Source: Chara braunii (lineage: Eukaryota > Streptophyta > Charophyceae > Charales > Characeae). From it: 27,886 nucleotides of DNA. The DNA is taken from the NCBI GenBank assembly GCA_003427395.1, contig BFEA01000029.1, positions 3,004,913 through 3,032,798 on the forward strand. The letters run 5' to 3'. Shown here piece after piece: positions 8,534-18,733 of this stretch. Numbering within the stretch: the first letter of the stretch is position 1; the number at the start of each line of letters is the position of its first letter. The translations under genes were made by a program, and so were the position numbers. Below the pieces are notes generated by a model. It was not told the DNA's origin. It was given only the letters and a program-made list of their open reading frames with translations, and did no database searches.

Positions 8534-10432
8534 TGTTCCAAGTGAGAATGAAAGTTGACTTCCTTAGTCTCCTCTCAAGGCTCTGTGTAAAGTACTTGGA
8601 CTGCAGCAGGCATGGATTCAGTATCGGTCCGGGCTTCAAGAGCAGGCTGTTGGTCAGATTCAAGCTCCTTGGAGGGGCCTGCAACTGACTGCTCAACTTC
8701 TCTTGTTGTAGAGAGTGTTGCTAACTCTTCTACGCCCTTTGCTTGTTTCCCTGCAAATGGTAACAATCCTGCACAGTGTGCTCAAACTTTTGACAATGCA
8801 AGCACACGCGCAGTTTGGATCTTCTTTCCCATTTTTTTTTCACTGATGCGGAGGGCTTCCCAAGGTTTGGTGTAAGCATCCGTTGGCTTCTGAGGAATCT
8901 TTACATTCTTGGGGAGTTGATTTATGGTTCTCTTACCTGAACTGTGCTTAGGCCCCTTGCTTGAAGCAATCTTTTCTAAAGGCATTACATTTTTCTTCAT
9001 CATTCATGTCAGACTCAAGGGGCCACGGGTTGATGTAGCACAACCCACATCAGAGTTCGGTTCTAGGTCGTCATGTAGAGACAGATCATCCGCATAGGAC
9101 TGGTCCTCAGCCTCCCGATGTTCATGCAGGGCAAGCTGGTTGCTGCTTCCGAACCGCTTGCGTTGCAAAATTTTACCTGCAGCTGGTTTCTTTGCACGCT
9201 TGGCGAGGTCTTTGGCCTCTAGGTTGACCATAATTGATAAGAGCTCTCGCCAAGTCGTACGCTCCTCGAGTCCTAGCCGGGAGACATAATCTTGAAAGGC
9301 CACTCCCATAATTACATCCATGCAAGATACATCAGTCCATCCCAGGTTTGGACTCTGGAGTAGTGAATAGACTAGTCAAATGTTGTTCCAAAGCATGCAT
9401 GGAAGTCCTCCAGTTTTGGCCCTTGGGGGTTTTAAGTTTCAGCCTTGCTTTGAGCGCAACATGCTTATCTTGATGTTGCGCGATGAGGAGGTCCTCAAGA
9501 GTACATACAGGAGTCACCATCAGCCACTCAGTCAGGTCAACCCTTTTATAACCTGCACTAACAGCTTGGAGTTCAATAAAACTCCGTACACCGGGCTCAA
9601 TATTTGTTCCCATTATCATACTTCGGTCTTCTTGCGGTGTCGGCTAGTACAAGCGCATGGAGATGATCCAATAGGTGATATGTCCCTTTCCGTCGTACGT
9701 GGCCGCCCTCTTGTCCACCATGGGACCGCTATATGGTATGCCGGTAGGAACTGCGGCGTTTTGGCTGGTGACCTTGCATTTGGGACTGGGACAAGTGTAG
9801 AACTGTCGGCGCTGCCACTTGAAGAGCTGGCACCAGCTCTTGCGCTCGTCACAGTTCCACTTGATCTCTGCATGAGGACTGTGTTAGGGGGAAAGACTAG
9901 GACAACATCAGGACGAGGATTAGGAGGACGAGGGATAGTCAGCTGGACCTGTTTGAGGCCTACAATCTCAGTTTGCAGCTCTTGGTTCCGTTGTTCTAGA
10001 ATTGTCATGTGCGACTCAAGATCTTCTAAAGTCCGCAGTTGAACCAAGGATGCTACGTCAGCGGCTAGCTTCTCTCTGAATCGAGTATCCCTGATCTGGC
10101 AGAACAGCGAGGAGAGCCACTTGGTTAGCAATACTTGTTGCTTTAGCTGCTGCCTCTGCCTCCCTCTCTCTCTGTACTGCATCCGTATAAAGTTTATGAA
10201 AGAGCGATTTTTCGCCTTCATCCGTCAAGTCCAGCATGGCCTGCCATTGGGCAGATGAGATGTTTGCCATGCTGGAGGATGGGATGTCAGTAGATCTCTC
10301 AAGAGGGGTCCGCTCTTCGCTCACGTTTGGACAAATGCTCCTCTTCCCCTTCCTCACACTCTCAAAAAGAACACCTTCTCTCTCCCTTCTCTCTTCTTCC
10401 GCTTTTTGCGCACGCGTCTCAATATTGGACAT
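8534..10432 (-). pseudogene. Element A gag (broken, several frames)
   Basis: Gag is spread over several frames. A start at 10432 (MSNIETRAQKAEEERRERE) is favoured over the Met 14 codons upstream, because the upstream residues are hydrophobic and unlike Gag. The N-terminal part is a charged, likely coiled-coil region that continues in the 10221-9616 frame (around FREKLAADVASLVQLRTLED), followed by a Pro/Ser-rich linker. Capsid-like sequence follows in 9619-9332 (SFIELQAVSAGYKRVDLTEW) and 9321-9004 (LGLEERTTWRELLSIMVNLE). A CCHC zinc knuckle, CLHCQKFEHTVQDC, is at 8763-8804, frame-shifted relative to 9003-8782. Gag forms the virus-like particle and binds RNA. Multiple stops and frameshifts show this copy is dead. 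Confidence 0.8.
8763..8804 (-). other. Element A nucleocapsid zinc knuckle (CCHC)
   Basis: Translation of the minus strand gives C-LH-C-QKFE-H-TVQD-C, exactly the CX2CX4HX4C spacing of retroviral-type nucleocapsid knuckles. It is in a different frame from the preceding open frame, which ends just upstream, so a frameshift lies beside it. Confidence 0.88.
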
Positions 10433-11761
10433 AGATAGCTCAGATAAAGAAAATAATATTAAAAAAAAAATCACAAAAGAGAAGGTAGAACTCCGACCCG
10501 GAGCGACAATTCATTTGGACTAGAGAACGGCATCCACGCAGCAGAATCAAATAAATAATAATAAAAATTCAAAGAGAGGTATGTCTTAACAAATGGGTTT
10601 GGTCCGATCAGACTGGAGATCCCCTTTTGTCTAACCCAACATGGAACATATACCACGAATAAGTCAGACGAAAGGAAACTAATTGAAGCAATGGAGATTT
10701 TGAGGGGTGCGGATGGTCGCCGAGCCAGACACGGGGCAGTGTGTGAGAACATGCATTAAGACCAATCAAGATCCCCTTGAAAGGAATGTCCTATCCGTAC
10801 ATTCCCCCCAGTTCCAGCGTAGCAGAGAAATACAACTTACGGCAACAGATTTGGGGGCAAAAGGTCCTATCTTGTTGGGCCTGGTCCCACTGAGTCCCGA
10901 AGGGTCCCAAGTAGGTCGTGGACCAGGACCAACTAGAAGGGTGTCCCAAGATGGTCCCAAACTGCCTTTACCGTACTGAAAAGGAAAAGACAACTTCAGC
11001 AAGAACCTACTAACTACAACCATTCAAAAGGGCAAGGACAATGCACTGCAGAAAGATATGTCGTTAAGAACAAGATACATCATCCATCCATCCATCAGGT
11101 GACAAAGCAATCCACATGCTCACACACACAGCCAAGACCACCGAGAAGAGTAAGAGAGCCCAGCACGATCCCCAACAGGCCAGAAAGCACCAAGTAACCA
11201 CCCGTGGGCATAATCCAGTCACCCGACACTTACCTGTGAGGCCCAGCCCTGAACATGATATAAAGATTCACCCCCCTCTCTCATAGGTCCTCCTGACCCC
11301 TAGCTACCACTACACGAAGTATCTTAGCATGACTAAGAAGGCGCTCCTACACCCATGTTACAACGTCGGATCCTCCGTAGATGTTGAAGACCAAAGTAGC
11401 AACCTGCAGCTCTTCAATGCAGATATGGCAGCCTCCGGTGAAGTCTCCCGCTTGAGGGGAACTCCAAAGTCACTCAATGTCTTCTTCAGGTCCATATTCC
11501 AGGTCCGAGTACCTCTCACTCTCTACTCTCTCTCGCTTGCACCAATCAGCCTCCTTTGTGCCTCGCCACCCCAACATTCATTCAATCAACCTGGTCAGGT
11601 CAAATGTCGACCCAACATGACCTAACCAGGTGGGGGCAGTACCCAAAACACCACGCTGCCCCTGTTACCCTAACCACCAACCCTAATCCGAGGTTAGTTA
11701 GCCCTTACTAACTCGGAATGAGGGTTAGGGTGACTAACACCTCTCGCCAGCAAGTAAGTCC
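10433..11761 (-). mobile_element. Leader of element A
   Basis: About 1.3 kb between the PBS and the gag start with no recognisable protein. It resembles the leader of element B in length (about 1.2 kb) but not obviously in sequence. An inverted repeat occurs at about 11667-11733, right after the PBS in the transcript direction, with CCCTAA-type motifs in one arm and TTAGGG in the other. Confidence 0.65.
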
Positions 11762-11773
11762 GCTCCGATACCA
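11762..11773 (-). other. Primer-binding site of element A (tRNA-iMet)
   Basis: The minus strand reads TGGTATCGGAGC, the same PBS as in elements B and C, located 2 bases from a CA dinucleotide that would be the LTR end (11776, minus strand ...GATCGTAACA). Confidence 0.85.
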
Positions 11774-11963
11774 AATGTTACGATCCTGGTGCAAATTCAC
11801 AAGGAAAGACAATGCCCCACCCAATTGCGAAAGAAATGAAAGCACTTGCAAAGAGAGAGAGACCAAAGAAGAAGAAAGAAAGAAGAAGAAGAAGAAGAAG
11901 AAGAAGATGTACACCAGCAAGACCAATGACAAATTCCCCCTTCTCTCTCCACCTTCCTCCTCC

Positions 11964-11978
11964 TTGTCTTGGCCAATC
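11964..11978. repeat. Target-site duplication, left copy (U2 retropseudogene)
   Basis: TTGTCTTGGCCAATC. It matches 12092-12106 (TTGTCTTCGCCAATC) with one mismatch in 15 and abuts the poly(T) (A-tail) side of the U2 copy, as expected for LINE-type target-primed reverse transcription. Confidence 0.85.
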
Positions 11979-11979
11979 C

Positions 11980-12091
11980 TTTTTTTTTTTTTTTTTTTTT
12001 TTTTGAATGTGGCCCAGTGGACCATGGATCAGATATTAAACTGATCAGAACAGATACTACACTTGGTCTTAGGCAAAAGGCCGAGAAAGGT
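11980..12091 (-). pseudogene. U2 snRNA retropseudogene, 3'-truncated with A-tail
   Basis: The minus strand from 12091 begins ACCTTTCTCGGCCTTTTG and continues through AAGTGTAGTATCTGTTCT and CAGTTTAATATCTGAT, the very conserved 5' third of U2 spliceosomal RNA: stem I, the branch-point recognition element GTAGTA and stem IIa. A short GGTCCACTGGGCCACA hairpin equivalent to stem IIb follows. The match ends before the Sm site and stems III/IV, and an A-tail of about 25 residues (11980-12004, T on plus) follows. A 15-bp direct repeat flanks both sides. It has substitutions in conserved positions (GCCTAAGACC, TCTGATC), so it is a dead processed copy made by LINE machinery, not a functional gene. It lies within the presumed LTR of element A. 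Confidence 0.93.
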
Positions 12092-12106
12092 TTGTCTTCG
12101 CCAATC
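12092..12106. repeat. Target-site duplication, right copy (U2 retropseudogene)
   Basis: TTGTCTTCGCCAATC, abutting the 5' end of the U2 copy. It is the partner of 11964-11978. Confidence 0.85.
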
Positions 12107-13333
12107 TTATTCTTCTCCCAAATAATAATAAAAACAATGAGTGGTTGAACCAGAAGCCAATATCCGAAGCTCCCTCTTACTGCCAGGACAACAATAGGTC
12201 CACCATAGCCATGGCTTCCCCCTTCGCCTTCCTCTCACATGCCAAGGCTATGGCGGACTACTAAGGGCTCTGCCCTTCTTTGCAAAAGACAACTCAAAGC
12301 AGCTATGGTCGCTGCTCTTCAGGCCGCCATGCCTGACTCTGCCATGAAGCTTCCTTGGAGCGGCACTACCCCAACTGGGGCCTTCCAGATGCAATGCCTG
12401 ACATGCCAAGGTGATGAAGATGGTGTCCACCATAGCCAGGTAGGTACGTCAATCTGGGCTGCTCGCCATAGCCAGGCTGATCGCCCAGCTCTCGTCGTCC
12501 TCCCAGGTGGCGCTCTGTGTCCAGTGCTAGCTCAAACAGTATGTCGCCCAACCCTGCACACTGCAAATGAGGAGGAGCTACTCACCCCTCCAGAAGATAT
12601 AGCGGCTTACTTGCCCCTTGGGCAGTGACTTCCAGGCTGCGCGGCCTCCAAGCAAGCGGTACCTCGTCCCTTTCGGAGGGAAACATCATTGCAGGCTATG
12701 ATATCGTCCGTACAGGCCCTAGACTCAGGCTACTTGGACTGGTACCGGCCTACCTCTAACCCACCGCTACTGGGCCTCTAAAAATGCCAACTTGTTTGTC
12801 GTCTTCTTCTCGACCTCGAGTACCCGACGCATCTACCACTACTTGAGTGGTACCGGCCTACCTGCTCCTTGAGTGTTTTTCCCGCTGCTGTAAGTGTCGT
12901 GGGTCTACCCCCGTGACTTGAGTGTTTTTCGCACTGCAACCCTCACGGTCACAGGTAAGTACCGGCCCTGCAGGGTGTCCAAACGAACAAGTACCCTTGC
13001 GGGTCACACACACACTCAGGCCGACAAGCACTCGGACAGGCACGCAGACCAGCAGGCATGCACACACACAAACTTAGAAAACTTAGCAGAATGTGGGAAT
13101 CTCAGCAAGGCATACATTCCAGCGGCAAAACTCAGAAATCAGCAGTGTTCTCAGTCTGTGTTTTGGCGGGTCATTACAGAACAGACAAAATATAAGGTGC
13201 ATGTGTACGGGTGTGCTGACAAACAAATACACAGCCGCAAATGCATGCACACGAATGCAGGGAACACACTTTTCATACCCTTCAAATACATGCAAGCATT
13301 GACACATGCCCGCGCACACACACTCACATGTGC

Positions 13334-13340
<7 letters not shown>

Positions 13341-13415
<75 letters not shown>
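13341..13415. repeat. (GA)n microsatellite
   Basis: A pure GA dinucleotide run of 75 bases, preceded by CACA-rich DNA (about 13005-13330) and followed by unrelated sequence. Confidence 0.98.
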
Positions 13416-13418
<3 letters not shown>

Positions 13419-13556
13419 GTTGGGAGATGGGGCACATAGAGAGAGATGTGGATTTGGAGATGGCATGCATATCTGGCTATGGTAACATGCCCTAGTCCAA
13501 TATCCTGTTAGGATGGTCACCTACCCATGCAGCAGCACTCTTGCTATTGGTGGATG

Positions 13557-13560
<4 letters not shown>

Positions 13561-13614
<54 letters not shown>
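13561..13614. repeat. (GA)n microsatellite
   Basis: A second pure GA run of 54 bases, 145 bp after the first and in the same orientation. Confidence 0.98.
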
Positions 13615-13616
<2 letters not shown>

Positions 13617-15999
13617 TGGAGAATAGACCTGAAGCACTTATCCCAACCTGTTTCTCCCGTGTTTGCTTGTTAGCATCTGGCATCCGGGCTCAAGAACTCA
13701 GAACACTGGTTGTTTCTTGCGCTGATCAAGGTAGTGGGTCGGTTGTGTCATGTTCTCTGGCTATCTTGTTGTTTGTATCCATAATTGTGGTTGAGCAGAT
13801 CTCTGATTCTGAGTCTAGGGGAGCAGCAGAGCAAAGGAGCAGTGTTCTCAGGCCAGTGCTGGAGCCCTCACTGTCCGTGATTAACAAGCTGCGAAACAGG
13901 TCATCATTCCGATGGGTAAAATTGGACCGGATCTGCGTTTCCACAAACTAAGGCTAGCTGTTTCACCTGCCTGGAGAAGAACTCTATACCCCTTTCCCAA
14001 CTCCAAACTCCAAAGTTTCTCAACGTACACTTTTGCCTGCACAGTGGTATCCGGAACAGGAAATGAACACAACGTGCACCCAAGCAGCGCATTCAAGGGG
14101 ACTGGAAAATCCGCCGTGAAATATCTGAAGTGCTCAAGGAAGTCCAAGAACATTACACTTGAGAAAGGTAATCAAGGAGAGCCTCCATGCCTCGAATAGC
14201 GGTTATGGGACCAGAACATCACACTCGAGAATATATGTAGCGTGCCTTGGGGACTACAAAGGGATCAGTTAAGCCACCAGTACGTCCACGTTCTTAGGCC
14301 GTTAACACGGTGGCTGAATCAGTGCGCCGCGCAAGTCCATATTCATTTGCCTCAGAGCCTACCCAGAGGGGGCCTGGGGTACTGGTGGTGTAAACTATAT
14401 CTCCTGAGACGTGCGTGCAACATGCTGTCCGAGAGTACTGCAGCAAGATGACAGATGGCAAGAGCTGTGATGCGAGGAGGGCGTTTTCTGTACATCGGTC
14501 GTAGGCTCGTAGCACAAGCAAGAAGTAAGAAACTGTCCTTGTCCGTCCTTTTTGATAAATGCCGGGGGGGAAGACGATAGTTGGTACACCCACAAACTGT
14601 TGAAATGCAGACCTGAGGGGGGATGACAAATGGAACCACCAGATGAACGGAATATTCCTGAATTACCTGGGGGCCTGGTCAGTTTCACAATGATATCTCA
14701 AGGCTGTTGGCCTTGTTAAAGGGGAGAAAAAAAGGTAGATGCCCTCGACGGCTCAGTCCCTTATCCGCCAGAAGATGGCCTTTTTATCACTATCACCTTA
14801 CAAAAAGTCATTTTTTGGAAACCGTAGGAAAGTCTGTTCAGCGTTTTTTACCTCTATTCCTTCCCCCATACATGTGCACAGCGTCTGGATGTCGATGGGT
14901 TGCGCTGTTAATGGCTTCTGAGATGGCAGGGATGATGGCGTGATGCCCACGATGGCCTCCACGACTTTTACGGTGATAGCTATGCCAAAGGCCGCCGGCA
15001 CGACATTCATAAGTTCATAACAAACGAGCGTAGTTACGCCTACAGTGCTCCTGCCTGGTGCGCAACAAATAATTTACCTGTCGATCTGGTTGTCACGGTA
15101 GTTGTCATACGCCGCCCCGAACTGGTTGCCATGGTAACCATCAAGATTGTGTGCCATCGATTTTCGAACCCTTGAACCAGGCAGTACATTGCCCCAGGCA
15201 ACTGGAGAACCTGTTTTGAGCCTCTCCGGAAATTTAGGAGGCCGAGGGCCTTATAGATTAAATGAATCAGCGGTGGGCGGCCTCCGAAAGGAGCCTGCGG
15301 CCGATATCTGGCATGTACTGAAGCTTTTTAACCTATGGTTTTCGAGACCCTTGTTCTACCCCCCATTGGAACTGTTCTCCTCACAAAACAAAGCGTGATT
15401 GTTTTATGGAGTTTGCGGCAACTTTGTGCCTATTTGTGTGTACACATGTTTGGTCATTAGTTTACTACTTTCTTTGATCTTAGAACAATCGGCCTTTCTT
15501 TCTTATCTGCTTCTTCATCCTGCCTAAGGTCACTTATCCGGAAAAAACTGTCAGCTTCCGAATGTGTGTTTTTTTAGGGCGGCCACAAGGGCACCTATAG
15601 TTGTCAAAGCGTGCGACCGAATTTCGCATCAGGGGCACATGGCTTACCTTCAACTGGCAACAGTAAAGGACAAAAAGAATGCCATAAAAGCACATTCATA
15701 GAGCCTCGACGTGATTTTTCTTAGTGGCTGTGATGATGCCAAAGTTGCTAGCTTGCTTTCTATGATAGCCTTAGTAGCTTTGGGGACAGCCAGGGTTGTC
15801 ATGCGGGCATTCCTTCAGGGAGGGGAGAGGGGTGATGGCCCGGACAGCTACACTGACAGGCATGGTGGCTGCAGTTCGATGACATTCAGCGGCTCGTAAG
15901 AAATGGCCACCAGGCCTTGTATGTGAGAGGCACAGTGAAGCGGGGGGTTAGAAGAATGAATGAGAAAAATGAATGCTTTCAGTGTGCCCCTCATGTTGG

Positions 16000-16001
<2 letters not shown>
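13615..16001. other. Unrecognised low-copy DNA; possible host non-coding or exon remnants
   Basis: About 2.4 kb without a recognisable gene. The best candidate for a coding piece is a plus-strand frame at 13912-14199, whose second half (SAFKGTGKSAVKYLKCSRKS) is Lys/Ser-rich. It runs into AAAG/GTAATC at about 14166, which resembles a splice donor. A minus-strand frame at 15010-14798 is also non-repetitive. Neither resembles a family I know, so I do not call a gene. Ordinary A/T-rich intergenic sequence fills the rest. Confidence 0.35.
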
Positions 16002-16033
<32 letters not shown>

Positions 16034-16200
16034 AACCATTTGTTTCACAACGTGCACTCTTTTTAGTAGTTACTAAACAACGTGCGTTTAGGGCCATCAG
16101 GCCCCGCCATGCACACACGGCCTTGAACCGGCATACATATGTGGAATATAATATATCTCAGGCTTTGACTCCGTTGCTAGTACTGGTAGGCTTCTTACTC
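16002..16200 (-). mobile_element. Possible SINE-like retroposon with A-tail
   Basis: A run of 31 T (16002-16032) would be the A-tail of a minus-strand retroposon. About 90 bases upstream on the minus strand is GGTTCAAGGCC (16119-16129), an exact match to the RNA polymerase III B-box consensus GGTTCRANNCC. A plausible but imperfect A-box (TAGCAACGGAG) lies about 40 bases further upstream. I could not find a clean target-site duplication, so this is only a candidate. Confidence 0.3.
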
Positions 16201-16487
16201 TCGGTCTTGCCTTTTGCTCTGGTTAAGCATCATAGCCAATATTGTTTGTACTATAAACTATGTGTCTGATCACCGTCATTGTTATCCAGGTTACCCCAAG
16301 ATTATCCAGAGAACATTGATGTCAATGTCATGACATTATCATCAAATGTATTGTCATTTTCATTTCCAGTAACGGTGCATATCCTACGACAGTACGACTA
16401 TCATTGTCATCAGCATGGCTTTGTTGGTTGTATGCTGAACTCCTAATACCTCTTCTGTTGTTTATGGAGTTACCTTGTCTCAGAGAG

Positions 16488-16752
16488 TCTCAATCCCATG
16501 CTCTTTCTGCTCAGGAAGACCACTGTGTATTCTTTTCACTTTTGATTCACCAGAGATGCCTCGGATTCAGGAGAGATGCTCGACGAATTATCCCCCCTTT
16601 TATTGTGAGTTACATCGGAAGTCTCAATCTCATCCTCTTTCTGCTCAGGAAGACCACTCTGTATTCTTTTCACTTGCGATTCATGAGAGATGCCTCAGAT
16701 TCGGGAGAGATGCTCGAATTATCCCCCATTTTATTGTGTGTTACATCCCACA
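16488..16752. repeat. 134-bp tandem duplication, with a partial third copy
   Basis: Unit 1 (16488-16621) and unit 2 (16622 to about 16752) both run TCTCAATC(C/T)CAT..., CTCTTTCTGCTCAGGAAGAC, GTATTCTTTTCACTT, GAGAGATGC and TTTTATTGTG, with scattered differences and one 3-base deletion (GAC in GCTCGACGAATTA against GCTCGAATTA). A third, diverged start (TCTTGTCCTCTTTCTCCTCAGGAATG) appears at about 16819 and runs towards the assembly gap. Frames crossing it are not conserved between copies, so it is probably non-coding. Confidence 0.88.
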
Positions 16753-16891
16753 TATATGTCGTAGTTCTACTGCGGTGTTGGTGAGCTATGTTGTCTTCAG
16801 GTTCAGGGTAGATTTCTGAGTCTTGTCCTCTTTCTCCTCAGGAATGCTGTGTTTTGTTCTCTCTGTCCTTTCCTTTTTTTCTGTGGCGGGG

Positions 16892-17681
16892 NNNNNNNNN
16901 NNNNNNNNNNNNNNNNNNNNNNNNNNNNNNNNNNNNNNNNNNNNNNNNNNNNNNNNNNNNNNNNNNNNNNNNNNNNNNNNNNNNNNNNNNNNNNNNNNNN
17001 NNNNNNNNNNNNNNNNNNNNNNNNNNNNNNNNNNNNNNNNNNNNNNNNNNNNNNNNNNNNNNNNNNNNNNNNNNNNNNNNNNNNNNNNNNNNNNNNNNNN
17101 NNNNNNNNNNNNNNNNNNNNNNNNNNNNNNNNNNNNNNNNNNNNNNNNNNNNNNNNNNNNNNNNNNNNNNNNNNNNNNNNNNNNNNNNNNNNNNNNNNNN
17201 NNNNNNNNNNNNNNNNNNNNNNNNNNNNNNNNNNNNNNNNNNNNNNNNNNNNNNNNNNNNNNNNNNNNNNNNNNNNNNNNNNNNNNNNNNNNNNNNNNNN
17301 NNNNNNNNNNNNNNNNNNNNNNNNNNNNNNNNNNNNNNNNNNNNNNNNNNNNNNNNNNNNNNNNNNNNNNNNNNNNNNNNNNNNNNNNNNNNNNNNNNNN
17401 NNNNNNNNNNNNNNNNNNNNNNNNNNNNNNNNNNNNNNNNNNNNNNNNNNNNNNNNNNNNNNNNNNNNNNNNNNNNNNNNNNNNNNNNNNNNNNNNNNNN
17501 NNNNNNNNNNNNNNNNNNNNNNNNNNNNNNNNNNNNNNNNNNNNNNNNNNNNNNNNNNNNNNNNNNNNNNNNNNNNNNNNNNNNNNNNNNNNNNNNNNNN
17601 NNNNNNNNNNNNNNNNNNNNNNNNNNNNNNNNNNNNNNNNNNNNNNNNNNNNNNNNNNNNNNNNNNNNNNNNNNNNNNNNN
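16892..17681. other. Assembly gap (790 N)
   Basis: The bases are unknown. The right edge falls inside the 3' LTR of element B. By comparison with the 5' LTR, 411 bp of LTR should lie in this gap, followed leftward by the 3' target-site duplication and host DNA. Confidence 1.
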
Positions 17682-18273
17682 GACCACCCCTGCGCCTCAC
17701 TGTATGTCCAAGCCCACAGCCAGCTATGGAGGCTGGGCTATGGCGCTGCCCTCAGCAGCGCCCTTCTTCACCACACAACCGCACGTGTGCAGCCTCTTGC
17801 TCCAATGCCAGCAGGCATCACGCGAGCTATCGCTCCAGCAGCGCTGCCGCCAGCCAGCAAGTGCCCGAATGAGGCTGGCCAGGGAGAGCTCTTTCCTATA
17901 TGGAAAGAGCTGGCCTGCTCGCGCAGCCTGGCTGGGCTGGGCCTGGGCCCAGAAGCTTCCGGTAGGCCCCAGGATCATGCGCTTGTGTGCAGCTACTGGG
18001 CCTCTTGCGGTTGAGCCTCCCAACTGTTAGTGTATGATGCTGCGATTCTCGCCCAGGGCCTGCATTCTTTGGAAAAGCCCAAAAGGCCGTAGAAATGTCT
18101 TTGTTGCTCGGCCTGGGTTTCTCTCAACCAACTGACGCGTCGCAACTGCTTGGACCCCAAATATGAATTTGACAGCCGAGGGCCTCTTGTGATATGTTAG
18201 GCCCGCCTTCACTTAGGGCGGGCACTCTTGCAACAGGGGCCCCTCAGGCCTGCCGAGGACCCAGATCCTCGCA
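17682..18273 (-). mobile_element. 3' LTR of element B (partial, cut by the assembly gap)
   Basis: These 592 bases match 25863-26454 without indels; I count 18 substitutions (about 3%). In minus-strand sense the LTR starts TGCGAGGATC at 18273, directly after a polypurine tract. The remaining 411 bp, including the CA end, are in the N gap. It contains the same two hairpins as the 5' LTR (17887-17911 and about 18202-18221). Confidence 0.95.
17887..17911 (-). other. LTR B hairpin 2 (3' copy)
   Basis: Perfect 10-bp inverted repeat AGCTCTTTCC - TATAT - GGAAAGAGCT. The 5' LTR copy at 26068-26092 has loop TATTT, so the stem is unchanged and the only change is in the loop. Confidence 0.85.
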
Positions 18274-18287
18274 TTCCCTCCTCCTTT
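18274..18287 (-). other. Polypurine tract of element B
   Basis: The minus strand reads AAAGGAGGAGGGAA immediately before the LTR start TGCGAGG. The polypurine tract primes plus-strand DNA synthesis in LTR retrotransposons. Confidence 0.88.
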
Positions 18288-18313
18288 ACTTCGTTAGTCC
18301 TCTGAGAAGTCTG

Positions 18314-18733
18314 TCACTCTGCAGGCATCTTCCCTTTGAGTTCTCTTTCGTAGCCTGCACTCACTTGAGGTGCTGTTCTCATGTGTTCCTCTCGTGTGAA
18401 CCAGCGATCTTCTTTAGGATCCAGATGATGTCTGAATCTCACACGATACTGCATTCTTGGTTTAGGAGGGCGGCCTCTGCCTGATGGTCGAGGTACTGGC
18501 ATCACTTGGTGCCCCACGATCTGGTCAATATCCACTTCGCCATCCATGGTTGGGGGCAGCATTGATCTCCTTGAGGGAAACTGACAGTGGCAGCGAAAGG
18601 TGCCAACTTGGAGGCATGGAACACAGGGTGAGTACGTAAGTGCACAGGAATGCGAATCACGTATGAAGGCCCATCCGGTTGATCCCCTACAATGTCTAAG
18701 ATCTCCCAGGGCCCAACGTACTGTGGCATTAGT
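18314..18733 (-). pseudogene. Element B integrase C-terminus and chromodomain (broken)
   Basis: Frame 18729-18502 begins MPQYVGPWEILDIVGD, the GPY/F-type module of Ty3/gypsy integrases (here GPW), and continues to HPVFHASKLAPF, a hallmark of chromovirus integrase tails. After a frame change, 18562-18314 contains a chromodomain-like segment (residues about 7-75): DGEVDIDQIVGHQV, then MQYRVRFRHHLDPKEDRWF with the conserved Trp (residue 54), and a C-terminal helix TAPQVSAGYERELKG. The domain normally binds modified histones and steers insertion into chromatin. The aromatic usually found just before the first strand is not obvious, which fits the reduced-cage subtype or decay. It ends about 30 bp before the polypurine tract. 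Confidence 0.85.

Larger units (their letters stand above)
11776..13487 (-). mobile_element. Probable 5' LTR of element A; outer boundary uncertain
   Basis: The inner end is well placed: minus strand ...GATCGTAACA sits 2 bases from the PBS. The outer end is not certain. On the plus strand the LTR begins TGTTAC, and a matching GTAACA occurs at 13482-13487, which would make the LTR 1,712 bp including the U2 insertion and a GA microsatellite. A weaker alternative is GAACA at 12986-12990. No second copy of this LTR exists in the window, so neither end can be confirmed. Inside are short repeats of GGTACCGGCCTACCT (12740, 12850) and TTGAGTGTTTTTC (12870, 12918). Confidence 0.4.

Noticed and set aside
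12894-13520. Frames with long Arg-Glu or Ser-Leu repeats
   Set aside because: Generated by the GA microsatellite.
16786-18030. Very long open frames across 16892-17681
   Set aside because: They run through unknown bases (N), so the reading is meaningless. The right part is LTR sequence.
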